Part shown: positions 55,082-64,000 of the stretch, one piece after another | Layout of the letters: each line of letters opens with the position of its first letter | Position numbering within the stretch: the stretch's first letter is position 1 | Assembly (NCBI GenBank): GCA_003255065.1 | Contig: QAOA01004917.1 | Coordinates: forward strand, 31,286 to 95,285 | Source: Cercis canadensis | Taxonomy: Eukaryota > Streptophyta > Magnoliopsida > Fabales > Fabaceae | DNA length: 64,000 nucleotides | Direction: 5' to 3' | Translations under genes and position numbers: made by a program | The notes under the pieces: generated by a model | Database searches by the model: none | Seen by the model: the letters and a program-made list of their open reading frames with translations, nothing else | What the model was told of the DNA's origin: nothing

Positions 55082-56167
55082 TTACAGCATTTTCAAGTTA
55101 ATATGGAGATGGGATAGGCCTCAACAGATTCGTACCATGCTCTGGTTAGTACCTCATGACAATCTGTTAACCAATAGCACTAGAGTTGTGAGGCACCTGA
55201 CCCATGATCCTCTCTGTCCCCGTTGTGGTAAGCATTCTGAAATAGTTTTACATGTACTTAGGGACTTTGAAAATGTGAAGCGGGTTTGGTGGAGGTTGGT
55301 TGTTCCAATAGGTTGGGATTTTTTCTTTGGGTTACATGATCATTATTGGTTACGTGCTAATCTTACAACAAAGTTAGGTAAGGGCCAGGATTGGTCTCTG
55401 ACGTTTGCTATTGCACTCCATGCAATTTGGCAAATACCCAATGACTAGGATTTTAATGATGGTAATCAAACTGGGGAGGACCAGTTTTCCGGATTCTTGG
55501 CCGTGTAAAGGAGTATGGTGACTTCAAGGATAGTAATATGTGTAACGTGCATGGGAACCCTAAGAAAGTTATCAACGTTTCTTGGTAATTCCCTCCTCTG
55601 GGCTGGTATAAGGTAAAGTCGGATGGCTCTTTACTAGCAACTTGTGGGGGGTTAATTCGCAATGCTTCTGCTACTTTTGTTGTTGCTTATATGTGCAATC
55701 TTGGGCAATGCTCCATCACGCATGCTAAGTTGTAGGGCTTGGTTTTTGGAGTTCGGCTAGCTTGGACTCTTAGGTTGCGAAGAGTTATATGTGAAACTAA
55801 TTCCCAATGTAGTCTACAGTTGCTGCATAATTGTGAAAGCAGGACTCACCCTTGTTTCTCGCTCATTCAGGAGCTGCGTGACATGCAAATGCATAGTTGG
55901 GAGTTGGTCTTCACCCACATGTACAGAGAAAGGAGTAGTGGTGCTGAAGCTATGGCAAGAGAAGCTCATGATAGAGGTTTTGAAGTGGAAACTCTCATGG
56001 AACCTCCACCCTATGTGAGGACTATTTTAACTAAAGACTCTAATGGAGTAGCTTTTTCTAAATTTGTTTTCCAGTAGTTGTGTTGTTGGGCCTTTGCCCT
56101 GTAGATTACTTTTATAGAAGAGAATATGCTAATTCCCTGTTGTTCAGTCTCCAATAGACCAAAAAAG
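55082..56167 (+). pseudogene. LINE (L1-type) 3' end: zinc-binding RT tail and RNase H
   Basis: Begins directly after the CACTA end with IWRWDRPQQIRTMLWL and LLTNSTRVVRHLT, then CPRCGKHSEIVLHVLRDFEN, the zf-RVT domain of plant LINEs (55137-55448). An RNase H follows in pieces: WYKVKSDGSLLATCGGLIRN (about 55605-55665, Asp), then ICETNSQCSLQLLHNCESRT and TMYRERSSGAEAMAREAH-like sequence (55739-56077). Stops lie at 55447, 55587 and 55734. It ends near a ccaaaaaa tract at 56159-56167. The RT core is missing to the left. Confidence 0.85.
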
Positions 56168-56440
56168 ATAGAAAGGATAACTAATTAGTATGCACATGAC
56201 AACTTAACAATTGTTCAACTCTTATATATAATAAATTGTAGTAATTTGAATCAATTTCAATGTAATTATTTTCTTTTCTTAAATAGATAATTAAAATCAA
56301 ACATATCAAATTAAAAAATAATTCCAGTGCAGATATTTATTTTTAATAAATTAAATATGAAAATTAAATTATTTTAGAATTCAAATTAGACCATCAATCT
56401 ATATCTATCTTATCTATATAATTTTAAAAGAAGAACCCCT

Positions 56441-56523
56441 ATGCACCACATGCTGCCATGTGGTAATCCAGCCATTATAAGAATGCACCACATGCTGCCA
56501 TGTGGCAATGTAGCCATTATTGT
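56441..56523 (+). repeat. 42-bp tandem pair with internal hairpin
   Basis: ATGCACCACATGCTGCCATG at 56441 recurs at 56483. Each copy holds CCACATG-CTGC-CATGTGG, a perfect 7-bp stem with a 4-base loop. Confidence 0.85.
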
Positions 56524-57715
56524 GAGCCATTAATATTCACATTCATTGCTCCTAAAATAATAGCTGAAATTTACTTTAAAAAAAATCACAATTAGGAAAT
56601 TGTTAATTTTTGGTATTTAACAATTAATCATAAATGTTGATTTGTCAATTGAAATTAAAAAATTAGGGTTTCAAGCTTATGCCCACCAAAAATATCTATA
56701 TATAGAGTACAACATATGGTCATCACCTACATTGGGTCACAAATATGTCAGTTGTATTTCTCCATCTTAAGAAGCTCTCAGGTAAGCTTTTTTATCTCCA
56801 TCTACTATGCTTGGTTTATGTGATTTTTTTTGCTAGAATTTCTCATGAAGCTTATTATCTCCATCTCCTTCATCTCCAAATGAAACAAGGTATGTTATTT
56901 TTTTGTACTCTATCACTCAATCATCTTAAGCAAGCATTATCCCTCTCATCTTATTGGTCTTTAAAGGCAACATGATTTTCTCTATTTCGATCTATTTCTA
57001 GTACAGATTTATTTTCAAATTATCCCTCTCAAATTAGTCCTCTCATCTTATTGGTCTTGATGTATCAATCTGAACTATTAATATTATTTTGATGCACAGG
57101 AAATACAATTCATCTACAATTGCTAAGGAACAATTGTTGTTGTAGATGAGATGAGTTGACAACTAATGGACAGTTGTGTTAGGTTTGATATGGAGGATTG
57201 CTAAGGACCTACTGATTTGATTAGTATTGACAAGTAATGACTTTTTATTTTATAATGGAACTATACTTCATCTACTAATGGTTTATTGTTGGTTGTTATT
57301 TTTCTGTTCTGTCAGTGAAAAACAATAAACTAAACTACTTTTGGGTTCAAAATTCATATACTTTTTGTGTTTGATCTGACCTGGAAGACTTCATTACGGG
57401 CCTAGCAAATATCATTTTATTTGATGCATTTTTCTCCTCGAGTTAAAGAGAAATTACAATTTGTGGGCTAAGTCAATGCAAATTGAATGGAGACACGTTT
57501 GTCTTTATTGTGCACCACAATAAAGGATAAAATATTATCAATTGATACTGAAATGTATTAGTACATTAAATGAATTTTTTAAATTCAAATCTCAAAGCTT
57601 TATTCAAACCGAAATAATTGCATTCATTTTGACAATTTTTTCCTTCCAACCTTATACCACAAAGCTAATTAACTTAAAGAACATAATATACGAAATTGAT
57701 TGGTGATACGAACAT

Positions 57716-57791
57716 AATATTGGAATTAAGTAAGCCACACAATCATTCCTAATTTCACAAATATTGGAATTAAGTAAGCCATACAATTATT
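57716..57791 (+). repeat. 45-bp tandem pair
   Basis: atattggaattaagtaagcc occurs at 57716 and 57761, with the next bases (acaatcatt / acaattatt) also alike. Another phrase, ttaacttaaagaacataata, occurs at 57669 and 58428. Confidence 0.8.
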
Positions 57792-58966
57792 ATATCTATT
57801 GGGATATGAATTATGTCTTAAAATAGAGGAATATTTTGGATGCAATTATATTAGGTTTCATAAACAAATTGAAGAAATTTTAATTCAGTGATAATATTTC
57901 GTGCATTAAAAGGAAATTCCTAATTGCATGATTAAAGCAATTTCGTAACTGTTTCTCATGCTAACCAGAATTGCACATTTCACTAACAGGAGAATTCTCC
58001 TTTTAATTCTCTTTTACCAGGATTCCAGGGATCATGCCAAACCTTAACTTGAAGCCCATCACCTATCCTCTGCACCAGACCTTTCTTGAGGAGTTGTACA
58101 TTTGCCCATACAATTTTCCAAGTATATACAGAGATGTCCTACAAGAATTTACTAATTGTTTTTTTTTTTTTAATTTCAGCAATTATTTCAACTCTCCAGG
58201 AATATATAATCACATATTTGTAATGTATTTTATCTAAAACTTATGAAACTATATAGCAGTATAGATGAAAATTTTAAACAATAAAAGGTCATATCTATGA
58301 TATCCATTAAGCAGACAATATCTACCAACGTCACCATTCAGAGTTCAGATGCAATATAAAGGAGCATTCTCTAGGAAAATTTTGGGAATCAATAAAGAGC
58401 ATGATCTCGCAAAAAATAATAGCCAATTAACTTAAAGAACATAATATATGAAATTGATTCCATTATTTTAGGTTAATTAACCAGAATATGGTATTCATTC
58501 AAAACAAAAGAAGAAGGTGAAATAATATCCTCAATATCAGCCCCATAATAATTGTGAAATTGTCAATGTCATTTTAAATTTCAATTTGTTTCTAAATCTT
58601 CATCAAAGGATTATAAATAATATAAATTGACTGAATTATGTGAAGCTTTAATTGTTAACCGAATTAACTATCACATAATTAAAGACTCAACTATTTTGGC
58701 AATGTAGGCACCCTAATATCAGGCAAGATACTTGAAGAATATCCTAAATTATTAATCATATATGATTTGCAAATTGGTTACATTAAAAAAGTAACAGAAC
58801 AACCCACTAAATTATTTCAGATGAGTTTTTTGTCCAAGTTGTGTCATGATATCATAAATTTGTGCAACCCAATAATTATTTTATTCCTTACGTCTTGCCT
58901 AAATTGTATATGAAATTTGGGTCTGACTTTTTTGCCTACACATTGGCTATCTATATTTCATTCCTT

Positions 58967-59580
58967 GGGTTTCGGTTAGGGCTTCTTTAAGGATTTTAGG
59001 CGGCACACACACAAAAACTAATAGGACTTGGTTGTCATTGTTGTCCTAAAGACCCCTTATATAAATTGGAGGCAACACACCTATTCGAGGAGAAGAAAAC
59101 TTTTTGGGTAAGAGGCAAAGAGTCAACACAGTTGGAGGCATAGTTTCAAGGCTTGGTGGACCATTGCAGGTTTGTTCTCTAAATGCTTCTAGAGTAGTTT
59201 TTAGATTCTTCCCAATGCTTCTGGGGCCATTACTATTATCACAACCATCATTAGAACAATTTGGGTTAGGGTTCTTTAAAGGGAGGCGGCACACACACAC
59301 ACACACCTACACGGGTTGGGTCCTTTGTTTCTCCTAAAAAAACTTTATATATAGGAGAGGCAACAAACATATTCTTGAAAGGAAAAAAAATCTGGGTAGG
59401 ATGCAAACTGTAAACACTTTGTGTATTATAATAAGTTTACTCTTCTACTGTTCTTATTTGTAGAAGGTTTTAGATTATCTTCTCATCATATAGGGTTAGG
59501 TTTTGCTCTAATAGTTTAACATGTCTTCCACTGTCATGATTAGAACAATTAGGGTTAGGGTTTCTTTGAGAAAAGAACTG
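58967..59580 (+). repeat. diverged tandem duplication, unit about 290 bp
   Basis: Blocks gggtt(c/a)ggttagggc/ttctttaa, ggcggcacacacac, and ttatataaattggaggcaaca / ttatatataggagaggcaaca occur from 58967 and again from 59262; a third start (attagggttagggtttcttt) is at 59549. CA runs at 59290 differ in length. Confidence 0.7.
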
Positions 59581-60400
59581 TAGAGTCAGACAATGACTAA
59601 GAATATAACTGAAGGGAATAACAATTTGAGCAAAATTACTCAAAAAATGGCATCAATGATATACTCATATCTGAAAGTAATCTAGCTGTAGAAGGTCATA
59701 TCCGAAGTTAACATATGCAAAATATTTGATATACAAAATCCAAGCTCAATGGATTCCTCAAGTGGGTGTGCTGCTTATCATCTCAAACTAGAGGCCAGAA
59801 TGCACCACTAATAAATTTTAGCCAAGCTTGTTAATTTTTTTTTCTTTAAAATAATTTAGATCCCGCCTTTGTTTATACAAGTTTCTACTTGCCAACATGT
59901 TACCTTCAAATTCTTGAACTTTTTCCAAAGGTCGAAACTCAAATTCTAATACTTATACTATACCCAAACCCCCTTAAATCCCACAATCCTGACTAGAAGA
60001 CAATGGAATATAAATGTGCGGAGTTGGATAGGCTTTGAGGAAAGTAGGGAACATTGAAGGTCCATATGCATGGGCAATTAACATGATGATGTAGTTGTCA
60101 GTCTCATGTAGAAAACAAGTAGGACTAAGAAGCATTTCGGGTTTCATAAACAAATTGAACAAGCTTTTATTTAATTGATTATATATCCTACATGAAAACA
60201 GATTCCTATTTCCATTATTAAAGTGATTTCCTTAATAGTAAGACATATAATTTAGGAAATTGACGATATGAATTATTTTATTACTTGAAACCGAGTTGAT
60301 ATAATAATGTATTATTGTTAATTGATTTTGTAAAATTTATTGTATTCAACCAATGGAGAAATAGTAGGGTTTAGCTATTATTGATTCCTTGGACAATTTG

Positions 60401-60410
60401 TATTTAAATA
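60401..60410 (+). promoter_or_regulatory. TATA-like box of the B3 gene
   Basis: TATTTAAATA, about 220 bases before the ATG and 112 before the 5' UTR intron. A leader of CT and CTGCTG words follows. Promoter inferred by position only. Confidence 0.45.
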
Positions 60411-60521
60411 TTCCTCCATGGTTAGAACCCAAACACACTGCTGCTGCTCTTAGACTAACACCATTGCTGCTGCTTCAGTTTCAGTTGTGATTCCGGAAAA
60501 GGTGTTGAAGAAGGTCTCAAG

Positions 60522-60621
60522 GTAGGGTTTATTTTCATGGAAAATTTATATATGATTCATATATTTTAATTTTGAGGAATTAAATATAAACGGTATTGGT
60601 TTTTTTGTTTTATTTGAATAG
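60522..60621 (+). other. 5' UTR intron of the B3 gene
   Basis: Donor CAAG/GTAGGG at 60522 and acceptor TTTGAATAG ending 60621, after a T-rich tract. The ATG follows the acceptor at once, so the start codon depends on this splice. Confidence 0.6.
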
Positions 60622-61156
60622 ATGGTTTTGACAAGATCTATGACCAAAAAAATGGTGTTCAAACATCCGTTCCACATTGATACTTTTGAACCCCTATTGA
60701 ACCCTGATAGCTATGCGTTTTGTGCCTCGAAGAACATGCATAGCCTTCTAGATTGTTTTGCTGTCCAAATTACTGAAGAAGTTATGACAAGCAAATCAAT
60801 GGTAACAATATTTATATAGCTAAATGGAATTAAATAAATTAAATGAACACTCTTAATCATGTATTTACAATATGCATCTCTAAATCTTTTTTCTTCTTCA
60901 GATTGTTCCATATCAGATCTCAAGGGAACACATGAAGGACAAGGCAGGTAATTTAGAGTTGGAATCAAGTATGGTTATTTGGGGAGAAAAATGGGTTGTG
61001 TACTATTGGTGTGATGGCAATGTGTTTGGATATCATGTTTCCCTTCGATTTGGGCTGGATAAGTTTATCGAAGACAATAAATTAAAGGTTAGAGATGTTG
61101 TTTTCTTTGAAGTGAAGGACAATATGTCCCTACTGTTTTCTATTATTCGGAATTAA
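60622..61156 (+). CDS. B3 DNA-binding domain protein (REM-like), two exons
   Basis: Exon 1 is 60622-60801 (60 codons), exon 2 is 60902-61156; the 100-base intron has GT-AG ends (ATG/GTAACA, TTCTTCTTCAG/ATT) and lies between codons. The 144-residue product starts MVLTRSMTKKMVFKHPFHID and has one B3 fold at about residues 48-144: a QITEEVMTSKSM strand, IVPYQISREHMKDKAGNLEL, WGEKWVVYYWCDGN, FGLDKFIEDNKLKVRDVVFF and LFSIIRN. This is the order of a plant B3 domain, and DNA binding in the nucleus is the expected role. The Arg/Lys/Trp-rich strand usual before GWxxF is changed (FGLDKF for GWxxF). The frame is undamaged, unlike all nearby elements. Which REM subgroup is not known, and it could be a young pseudogene or a Helitron cargo. 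Confidence 0.75.
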
Positions 61157-62610
61157 TCATCATTTATGTATTAATTGAATCGAGTACTTTTATATAAATT
61201 TGGAGTTTGATTAATGGATTTTTTGGTTAAATTTGTTTTTGTTAGTTGTCAAGTAGTTTGGTCACGGTTATATTTAATTGGTGTTCATTGATGCAACAAT
61301 GTATACATATCTTTATTAGGGTCCAGATTGTAATTTTTTTTGGCGAAATGCTCTTACAAGTTTAGACATTGGCTTTTTTGTTGTGTGTTGTTACGGGATA
61401 GAAAAGTTTGTGAAGATGCAATGTACATCTTATATATGGTTACTCCCTATTTCTTAAAATTAAAAAAGGGAGTTTTGTCAGAATTCCTCAAACCAAACAA
61501 TTTAGCTGTCTAAGACAATTAACCATAGGAAAAATGAGTGAATGACCATGATATGAAGTTAACTTAGCATCCAAATTTTTTTGATAGAAGGAAAATAGAA
61601 TATCAAAGCCCAGCTATGGACCCTCCTCTCTATACTTCACATGTTAGCCACTAACATCTACATCTCTATCTATTAAATGAGAGGGGACACATTTTTTATG
61701 GGACATAACTAAAATACAAAGGCAATTAAACCATCCAAACAGTTTTAACTACATGTCTTCTATGCAAATGAATAGGTTGGATATAAAATTTACATGGTCT
61801 ATAATTGAACATGATATTATATACAAATCAAATCAATCAACCAAAACACTTCCTCGAAGGGATTAGCACAAACACTTTCTTTTATGACATCATCTTACTT
61901 TTGAATTTATTTTACTAACCAAGTAAGAATAGATTTTGAACTAACTCTATACTAGGGAAATTATTTTTGAATGGAGACAAAAAATATGCTACTTTTAAGT
62001 GTCACTTTGGTAATGAGCCACAATTGATGGAATAATTTCATTTATACCATAGTTATTTTCATTCTTTGGCACAAATATCAATATTTAAATTTGGCTGAAA
62101 TCACTTAAATTTCAATTGATTTTGTGTGTTTCTGTATATCTCAAAATTTACATAGTATATAGGAAATATTTCATTTATTTCATAAAATAGAAAATCATAA
62201 CCGAAAGTGCACCATTTGAATTCAATGTAAGTTTATCACTTGCGAATTTTATTGTTTTTTTACTATTTATCCTGAAATTGAAAGTATATAATTTTTATTA
62301 GGTTCACATCTATATGTCATTTTATATATTATACTCGAGCAGTTTAAGGTTCTATATAATAGTTTATTTGTTCAATGGAATAAATATGAAAAATCCACCT
62401 ATCTGTATGTCTATCTCTATTTCAACATATATAATTTTGATTTGATGTGAAATGTGTTTTCTTTTAAAAAAATTAAATGCTAGGAATGCTATTCACTCCA
62501 ATTTTGTTTATATAATGTGGCATGTATTAAAGCCTTATATTTATCTTGTGTTTTGTAGAGATGTTCATTGATCCCGTCTATTTACCATCTACATAGAATT
62601 ATCTAAAAAA
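61157..62610. other. intergenic, no gene recognised
   Basis: AT-rich. A Helitron-like start (tctatctctatttcaacata) is near 62410 and another tctctatctattaaatgaga near 61662; neither is conclusive. No coding seen. Confidence 0.45.
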
Positions 62611-63352
62611 ATGACATGGAAAAAGAAACAAGAAAGTCGCAAGAGTCCAAGTGGCCATCATCCAATGATGAAGAACCAATATCAAAAAAACAGGGCGCTT
62701 AACCAATTAGGTAAAAATTCTTCCATATGTATATGTTTTCACCGCTTGATACATACACTTATCTTCATATTAGTAATTTGATCGTACTTTTAAAATCAGA
62801 TTGTTGAATTTGATATTTATATTTAGTATTGTTTAAACTATTTTTATTTGAAATATATGTATGATATTATCAGGATTAATCAATGAAACATCAACTATTT
62901 CTATAATGGACAAGGAGAGTATAAGAGTGCCTTTTTGTGATATCAGTATTGGTAATTTCTATTCTATGTGCATTTAATTCTTCCAATTTTTTTTTAGTTA
63001 TTTTTATCAAACATGGTTTTATCATTGATTAAATACAGTTCTTACTCCAAGTCCGATTGATACAAGACACCATGAATCAATACTAGGGTCAAATAATACA
63101 TCAATTGTGGTACCTCTACTAGACAAATTGCCCATAACTGTGTCTCCAATATTAAGAAGCATTGACACTCCTATTGGTGGAGATATCCAGAGATCAGGGA
63201 TAAACAGAAAGTTTGGTGAGATTATTACTGAATGTATTACACCATCACAAACACAAGATAGGGGAAAAAAGGTGATGGATTCTTATCCAACCGATAATAA
63301 TATAATCTCTCATTCTCCTGCAAACCCCTTTTGTACCCCGAACTTAAATTGA
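62611..63352 (+). CDS. unrecognised multi-exon gene, first exons
   Basis: Three exons join in one open frame of 163 codons plus stop: 62611-62710, 62874-62951, 63039-63352, with GT-AG introns (163 and 87 bases), all phase 1. The product starts MTWKKKQESRKSPSGHHPMM (basic), goes on to a Ser/Thr/Ile/Pro-rich stretch with SIVVPLLDKLPITVSPILRS and DTPIGGDIQRSGINRKFGEI, and ends NPFCTPNLN at a TGA (63350-63352). A reading-frame shift there would lead into QINNSQLTPSPIIPSQ, so the stop may be a mutation. No domain was recognised. The low-complexity basic N-terminus and phase-1 exons recall the region upstream of Helitron helicases, but this is a guess. Confidence 0.5.
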
Positions 63353-63585
63353 TACAGATAAACAATAGTCAGCTTACACCATCACCTATCATTCCAAGTC
63401 AAATAAATCATATCAAACATGACAAATGTGCCAGAAATACTTCTTCCAATCAAATGAGGTATGTATCAAATTATTATTATTTGTTCAACATTTCGGATGT
63501 ACACTAATTTTATCAAAGTTTTGACTCATTTGTCTTTTAATTATTTAACTATCTACTAATATGAACTGATAAAAACTTTTATAGA

Positions 63586-63879
63586 CAGTCTACAATATAC
63601 TCCACGTGGAATAATGATGTCTCAGACAAGAATACCTACATCGAATACCAATGTTGGTAATGTTTCAAACTTTGCATTTTGGAAAGGTTCGTATATAACA
63701 TATTACTTTAGTCATTCACATTATCATTACGATCCATTTTTTTTTTTTAACTATAGTAATGTGGAACGACCTTATATAATTGGCAGAAAACACCCCCTCA
63801 CCATCGTGGGGAGATTATCTTCCTAAGGAGGCATTATCGTCACCAGTAAGAGGAAACCATCAAAGGGATCAACTAACAG
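63586..63879 (+). CDS. possible further exons of the unrecognised gene
   Basis: Exon-like pieces 63586-63656 (PRGIMMSQTRIPTSNTNV, before GTAATG) and 63787-63879 (NTPSPSWGDYLPKEALSSPV, after TTGGCAG, before GTGATG) join in phase 1, giving ...NTNV-E-NTPSP. Together with 62611-63352 they suggest a longer protein continuing to the right of the window. ORF 63614-63826 reads through the intron and is not the product. Confidence 0.4.
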
Positions 63880-64000
63880 GTGATGTTATCTACTAATCAA
63901 ATTTACACAGTTTAAATGATATACGTATGACCATTTGTTTAAATATATATATATATTTGACTTAATGATTATGAAAGTCTTAATGAGTAATGAGTAAGTC

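Larger units (their letters stand above)
56168..60400. other. AT-rich intergenic region with small repeats, no gene recognised
   Basis: ORFs here (56745-56975, 58034-58237, 59046-59306, 59104-59337, 59974-60162) have no domain and lie in low-complexity DNA. Repeats are listed separately. 56398 onward (TCTATATCTATCTTATCTAT, AT-rich) could be a Helitron 5' end. Confidence 0.5.

Noticed and set aside
59280-59560. Telomere-like words (gggttaggg)
   Set aside because: Only isolated copies, part of the 290-bp tandem unit; no run of TTTAGGG.

Overview
This window is nuclear DNA of a flowering plant, most likely a eudicot. It is AT-rich, has no bacterial-type operons, and is dominated by nested, decayed LTR retrotransposons with plant-specific signatures: tRNA-Met, tRNA-Asp and tRNA-Arg-like primer sites, Athila and Tat/Ogre polyproteins, a chromovirus, CACTA and hAT ends, and an L1-type LINE tail. 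The species cannot be named from the sequence. No tRNA, rRNA or CRISPR locus was seen.

Layout. 1-3270: long Tat/Ogre-type LTR on the minus strand, inserted into a minus-strand chromovirus (3271-8424) whose primer site abuts an LTR that reads the wrong way (8425-9299). 10494-11772: solo LTR with a 5-bp target duplication. 11882-17417: Copia-1, with a PIF/Harbinger-like element (16189-17404) inside its 3' LTR. 17480-19310: hAT element carrying three spliceable exons of a Myb/SANT-like gene. 20396-21914: second solo LTR with target duplication. 23134-23715: small hAT MITE. 24303-28223: Athila-A, with a full LTR, a partial gag, and a second, inverted partial LTR. 28224-39744: Tat/Ogre element with G-patch, an Ogre-type intron, RT, two RNase H domains, integrase, a 3' tandem array broken by a MULE-type foldback, and a 4.5-kb LTR with 192-bp repeats. 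39745-54850: Copia-2, split by a rearranged Athila-B (41307-51141). 54851-55081: CACTA end. 55082-56167: LINE tail.

Right side. From 56168 the sequence is low in recognisable transposon coding. It holds an apparently intact two-exon B3-domain gene (60622-61156, with a 5' UTR intron) and the start of an unrecognised multi-exon gene (62611 onward) that leaves the window. These two, and the Myb/SANT exons inside the hAT element, are the only host-like coding sequence seen.

How it fits together. The order of insertion can be read from the breaks: LINE, then CACTA into it, then Copia-2 into that, then Athila/Tat rearrangements into Copia-2; and chromovirus, then the Tat LTR into it. Nearly all premature stops can be explained by C-to-T change at Gln or Arg codons, as expected of long-methylated transposons. 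The most unusual features are three elements with LTRs in the wrong orientation, the gene-carrying hAT element, and the frame-restoring intron in the Tat element.
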